Assembly (NCBI GenBank): GCA_019321725.1
Contig: CM033120.1
Coordinates: 3,374,841 to 3,438,840, forward strand
Reading direction: 5' to 3'
From: Paulownia fortunei
Lineage: Eukaryota; Streptophyta; Magnoliopsida; Lamiales; Paulowniaceae
Length of the DNA stretch: 64,000 nt
Position numbers and translations under genes: made by a program
Shown: positions 59,572-64,000 of the stretch, piece after piece
Layout of the letters: every line of letters starts with the position of its first letter
How positions within the stretch are numbered: position 1 is the first letter of the stretch
Notes under the pieces: generated by a model
The model's database searches: none
Seen by the model: only the letters and a program-made list of their open reading frames with translations
What the model was told of the DNA's origin: nothing

Positions 59572-60202
59572 GACTGAAGGTTGAAGAGTTGCAGAAAAAA
59601 AAAACATATAACACAAGATAAAAAGAGAGAGAACTTGAAGAGAAGATGTTGGTTCAATTACAAAATTAAAATAAAAGGTATGAATTCATACTCATTTAGC
59701 AGGAAAAGGGAATTAAACAAGGAAGGCGAATGAAAGAAAGGACCGGAGGTAGTCGGAAGTAGGCGCCTGAAAGTTCCTTAAGAAAGCTAGGTTTTTTATA
59801 GTGTGAGATTCCAAATGCAGAAAGTATGAAAGTGATGAAGTCAATGGCTTTTATGGAGTTTAAAAGGAAAATGATAGGGTGCTTTGATCAGCGTCATTGA
59901 TTGATACTCCACGCATAGGGATTAGATCATCCTATTTAATAAGTGGACATGATTAAGTGGTAGATGATGAACACCTGTATGGATGGATCTGGTCTGGCAA
60001 TTGGAATGACTGTTGTCTTTTTAGATTCAAAATAAGCACGGGCTTTTATTGTCATGATGAGCGCAAATTACAGAGTGTGTTGCAATTAATGCTAAAGTAA
60101 TGGGTAGTGGAGTTTATTGAAGCAAAACTATTCCAGCTCATATTCATGAAATAATTACTCTGTTCGATCAATCTCTGCTCAAACAGAATAGAGAGGACTA
60201 GT

Positions 60203-60905
60203 TGATGAGGCATGGAATTACCCCATTCTTAATGAGCCTAATTGGGCCAAGTTTAAACTAGGTTCATGGGGAATATCATGTCTTATGGGCCTCGGTGGTT
60301 GCTAAGTGATGACAAGTTGAACAACTATTAAGAGAAAATAGATATTTATGGTTGAGTTGGATAAGGGCAGATCTATGAATTGACTCAAACTTGTCTGAAC
60401 TGGTACACCCGAGCTAATATGTTTGAGTTGGCATGTGCGAGTTGATATGTCTGAGTTGGCATGTCCGAACTGATATGTTTTGGATCGGGACTAAGTATGA
60501 ATAAGTGGCTAGTATCTTCCCCTAATAAGGAAGTATTGTTATACTAGAATATTAGAAAGGAAAGAAGACTATTTACTTTAATAAGCGAGATTTAAGGAGG
60601 TCAATCTTATCTTCGCCCGGAGATCAACCTTATCTTTATAAGGTAGTAGAATCATTTCATTATTCTATCACTGTAATAATCATTATAAAAGGAAGTTAAA
60701 AGTATGATTTATTTTTTACGCATACTTAATATATAGATATTGATAGAGTGATTGCTCTTGTTATTTTAGTGACTTGATTATTCAAGTATTTTTGTTGGAC
60801 CATCCCCATATTTTGTAGATTAATTTGATATGCAGTTCGTATGATTCAAGATCAAATTGCTCAATCCAATTTTTTGAATTGTTGCTGAAATACTCACCAT
60901 CATCA
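60203..60905 (+). repeat. G3 3' LTR
   Basis: 703 bp, TGATGAGGCATGG...CATCATCA, the same length as the 5' LTR with scattered substitutions. Confidence 0.92.
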
Positions 60906-60910
60906 TCCAC

Positions 60911-61536
60911 AAAGCAACATTGTTATGCAAAAATACATACTATGCGAATGTTATCACGTTTCTTAAATGAAAGCAATAGTGTTTTTTCCGAACCACCATC
61001 GTCTATGCTTACTGCATCCTTGTGGGCGTGGACATAGGTTTGGAATTTCGGATACAATATTATAGTTAATACTATCTTTAATTAAAAAAATTAAATATTT
61101 TCTTTTTTTGATTGATTAATTAATTGAATTATTTTTTCTAATATAATATTATTATATTATCTTAAAATTTATTCTCGCCAAAAATATCCTCTCATTTTCA
61201 ATAATAATGTGATAGAATAATTGTGAAAATATACACAAATTTTTATTATTCAAATTTTAACTAAAATTCAGTGTCGAATCATAGTGAATACGTAAAATGA
61301 GATGAAATGAGTATTATCTCAATAACTTTAAAATCAAAACAAATACCATATTTTGAAAGTGCTAAAATATTAAAAGTTTTAAAAAAAATTAACAATATAT
61401 GAAAAGGATTTGGTAATTTGACTTTATTCAAGTGGGACAAAGTAAAGACACTAAGAAATCGTAGCTACCAACATTAAGATATTTAATGGGTTTTTTATGA
61501 TACACCAACTATATATATAAATTGGTGAATAATTGT
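60911..61536. other. No recognised feature
   Basis: AT-rich sequence; no gene or repeat recognised. Confidence 0.5.
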
Positions 61537-61832
61537 TCCACTTGAAGTTGAAAATGGCGAAGTGATAAAGTGTTTAAGGCATAATATGGAAGGTCGGTGT
61601 TTTGAATCCCCCAGTGAGCACTATGGCCCCATGTGGGTGTGCTCACTAATGGATGAGCTCTCGAAGCCAACATTTGGACCTCATGTGAAATAAGCAATTG
61701 TGTCATAACAGAAGTCAATGTACTGAATGTTCATTTTGAGTGTGTATAAATTATTGTCACGTTAATATTTATCCGATAGTTAAACTATGGGAAAGGCCGT
61801 CACCCCGTGAATATCTGGATTATAAAAAAAAA
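61537..61832 (+). mobile_element. Probable tRNA-derived SINE
   Basis: About 296 bp. An A-box-like TGGCGAAGTGATAAAG lies at 61555-61570 and a B-box-like GTTTTGAATCCC at about 61600-61611, spaced as in tRNA-derived SINEs. The body ends in an A-rich tail (61823-61832). AATAATTGT occurs just upstream (61528-61536) and shortly after the tail (61838-61846), a possible TSD with a few extra bases. Non-coding; would rely on LINE machinery. Confidence 0.55.
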
Positions 61833-62119
61833 TGACCAATAATTGTACTGCAAAACTGAAAATAAAAATCATTTAGTCAAACTAAAGAAATCTTTTGTGT
61901 ACTAACCTAGCTTAGCCTCTATGGACCAATTTGATTGCTGTAGCTAGTCCTATGCTAATAATAGTAACTTGGGAAGTTAACATAAGTACTTTGTTGGATG
62001 GTCTTAATTTGAATTAGCTTTTCAATAATTACACTTTAAAACTTCTACCTTTATTATTCGAGTTAGTCATATAAACTTGGGACCTCTCGCATAAAGAGAC
62101 AATGGGTAAATGTTTGTGA
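61833..62119. other. No recognised feature
   Basis: AT-rich; nothing recognised. Confidence 0.5.
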
Positions 62120-62850
62120 AAAGGGACATATTAGCTCTTGTATTTTCAAAAAAAAAAAAAAATACATAACTCCTCTCTGGATTTAAAAAAAAAAAGATAA
62201 ATAATACCTAACTCAACTTTTATTATTTATTAATTTTAAAATGATCATCTTACCCTTGTATATATGTACTAATGAATCTCTTACGTACTCTATTTATCAT
62301 TGTACACAATTATTTAAAATAATAATTATTTAATACACATAGTAGAATATATATTTCCTAGTAAAATGTAAGTTATTTTACAATATAAAAAATAAACTAA
62401 ATATTTAATAATTATAGATATGATTACTTATATATAAATAAGTAACATATATTTGCATGTTAAAGTAAAATAGATGTTTGATATTTTTCTTTGAATAAGA
62501 GAAAACATTAAAGTTTATAAATTATATTTTTCGTTTAAAAATATCAAATTATTTTGAATAAATAATAAAAATGTTAACAAAAGAATATATTTGATTTCAC
62601 ATCTTTTAAGATAATATATACATTATCAATAAATATATATTCTACATATGCAGAGTTAGTGATATGACCCTAATGTTTATGAAAAAAAAATGATAAATGA
62701 AATAGATATCTCCCTGTTATATATAAGGGGAAGTTGATTTTTTTTCTAATTTATTAAATGGTAAAGGTTGAGTTGATTCTAATTTTAAAAACACAGTCAG
62801 GGTTATGCACCTTTTTTAAAAAACACAAAAGGGGTAAAATGCATTGAAAT
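62120..62850. mobile_element. Candidate long-inverted-repeat element
   Basis: The left ~150 bp (about 62130-62300) and the reverse complement of the right ~150 bp (about 62670-62835) align imperfectly: shared blocks include gcataac/acataac, aactcaac, ttattaatt/taataaatt and tttatcatt. The inner ~350 bp is AT-rich and non-coding. It could be a Mutator-like MITE. Exact ends and TSD were not determined, and AT-richness raises the risk of chance similarity. Confidence 0.35.
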
Positions 62851-64000
62851 ACCAAATCGTAATTAATTTGGTGGTAGCCTTTACAATTTTATGATTCACT
62901 GTAAAGGCTAGTCTATTACACATGAAGAACTATTTCTTATCATTTCCTACAAAAAATGTGTATATCTATCATTTTATTTTTTGTAGTTACAAAAAAACTC
63001 TTTTTTACACATGGTCACTTGGGCTATGAAGCTTTCAATTTGAAAATATAACCGAACGTATAAGAATTGAAAAAAAAAATTAAATCGATTGAATTATAGT
63101 AAAGTTTAGCTTGCTCGATCTTCAAAATTATGATGTAAGTAATATATGATAACAAATTTATGGTCACTCCAAAAATAATAAGACTATAGTAGTTGGCATT
63201 GCCAGTGACTCACCGTAACTCTAATGTCATTCTCAGCTTCGTTCCTCAATTGTTGAATATATATATATATGAATATATATGAATATATATATATATATAT
63301 ATATATATTAACTAAAAAAGAAGGGAAAAACAGCCAAATATTGTCTGCTGATAATTTGATATTCATTGATTGCAAGATTTTCAAGTCCATGGAAAGTAAC
63401 CTAATAGTCTAATATATACCAACAAGATTTTATCTTGACATTGTCACTTTGTTTAGCTAACTTCTGATCATTCATTCAAATTTAAAACCAAAAAAAAAAA
63501 AAGGGAAAATTGAAATTTTACAATTTGATTTTTTCATACCTTCCAGTATAACTGAAAGGGACTTCCCCCTATTTTTATTCCAACTTCTTTCCAAAAATTT
63601 ATAAGGAATCTCATGGGAAAATGGGTCAATTGTCTTTTTCATTATCTAAACCAAGAAATTATAGCTAGGCAGAATTCTTGACTATAATGTGTTGAAGGAG
63701 TAAGTTATCTGTCCATTCTTACGTTTGTTATTGTCCAGTAACGTGTCCCAAGTGGCTGGTTTTAATTCAAGACTAACATCAAATGAGATTTCTTCGAAAA
63801 ATAGTCTAGATTCTTCATTTTTCTTTTTTAGGTGATTTTCAGATTACACGATTCCTCTATAATTATCAGTCAATACGTTTTGCAATATTTTCATTTAGCA
63901 AGCAATATTTTTTACTTTATAGTGATGCATATTTTAGTATTACGTGTTCCTATATCAGTATAAAGTTACTAAAGGATTTCAAACCAAGAAAAGAAAAATA
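62851..64000. other. AT-rich intergenic DNA
   Basis: No gene recognised. Contains an interrupted (TA)n microsatellite at about 63257-63308 and several A-runs. Confidence 0.5.

Larger units (their letters stand above)
49805..60905 (+). mobile_element. Tat-like Ty3/gypsy element G3 with perfect TSD
   Basis: 11.1 kb with two equal 703-bp LTRs (TG...CATCATCA), flanked by TCCAC at 49800-49804 and 60906-60910. Contents: PBS, gag, protease, RT, RNase H, second RNase H, integrase, ~54-bp tandem array, antisense ORF, 3' LTR. The fragment at 4326-6866 belongs to the same or a close family. It is structurally complete, but catalytic residues are lost in RT and integrase. Confidence 0.92.

Noticed and set aside
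1..64000. tRNA or rRNA genes, bacterial-type operons or prophage.
   Set aside because: No cloverleaf-like or rRNA sequence was noticed apart from the SINE head; composition and domains are plant nuclear.

Overview
This is an AT-rich stretch of plant nuclear DNA, most likely from a eudicot. It is built almost entirely of nested, decayed retrotransposons and contains no intact host gene. The evidence is LTR pairs with target-site duplications (TSDs), primer-binding sites (PBS), polypurine tracts (PPT), and gag/protease/RT/RNase H/integrase domains of plant Ty1/copia and Ty3/gypsy lineages. Every coding region seen carries stops, frameshifts or lost catalytic residues, so the protein features are given as pseudogenes. 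Domain assignments are from motif reading by eye; no database search was run.

Layout. 1-1756 is a dispersed repeat (R1). 1757-4325 holds copia LTR-like sequence and a broken copia pol. 4326-6866 is a fragment of a Tat-like gypsy element. 6871-13006 is a scrambled nest of one copia family with ~250-bp LTRs ending TA...TA; it includes a circularly permuted segment (8717-11763). 13007-16804 is AT-rich, with microsatellites and one small GC-rich island. 16805-28430 is a second R1 copy split by a 9.7-kb Tat-like gypsy element (G1, 17495-27192). 28651-30598 is a solo Athila-type LTR. 30845-44793 is a 13.9-kb Athila-type element with both LTRs. A Tekay/Del-like solo LTR (33677-35965) sits in its gag, and an intronless LOG-like (cytokinin-activating enzyme) pseudogene (40953-41575) lies between its pol and 3' LTR. 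45023-47348 is a second Tekay/Del-like solo LTR with a perfect TSD. 49563-49778 is a Stowaway-like MITE. 49805-60905 is an 11.1-kb Tat-like element (G3) with equal 703-bp LTRs, a perfect TCCAC TSD, a tandem-repeat array and an antisense extra ORF. 60911-64000 is AT-rich, with a probable tRNA-derived SINE and a long inverted-repeat element.

How the parts relate. The LTRs supply promoters (TATA boxes in U3), and gag-pol once drove copy-and-paste transposition. Layering gives relative order: R1 before G1; Athila before the solo LTR that splits its gag zinc knuckle. The most unusual content is the LOG-like sequence carried as cargo in the Athila post-pol region. Next come the antisense ORFs in both Tat elements, the permuted copia segment, and two repeat arrays whose unit number varies between LTR copies.
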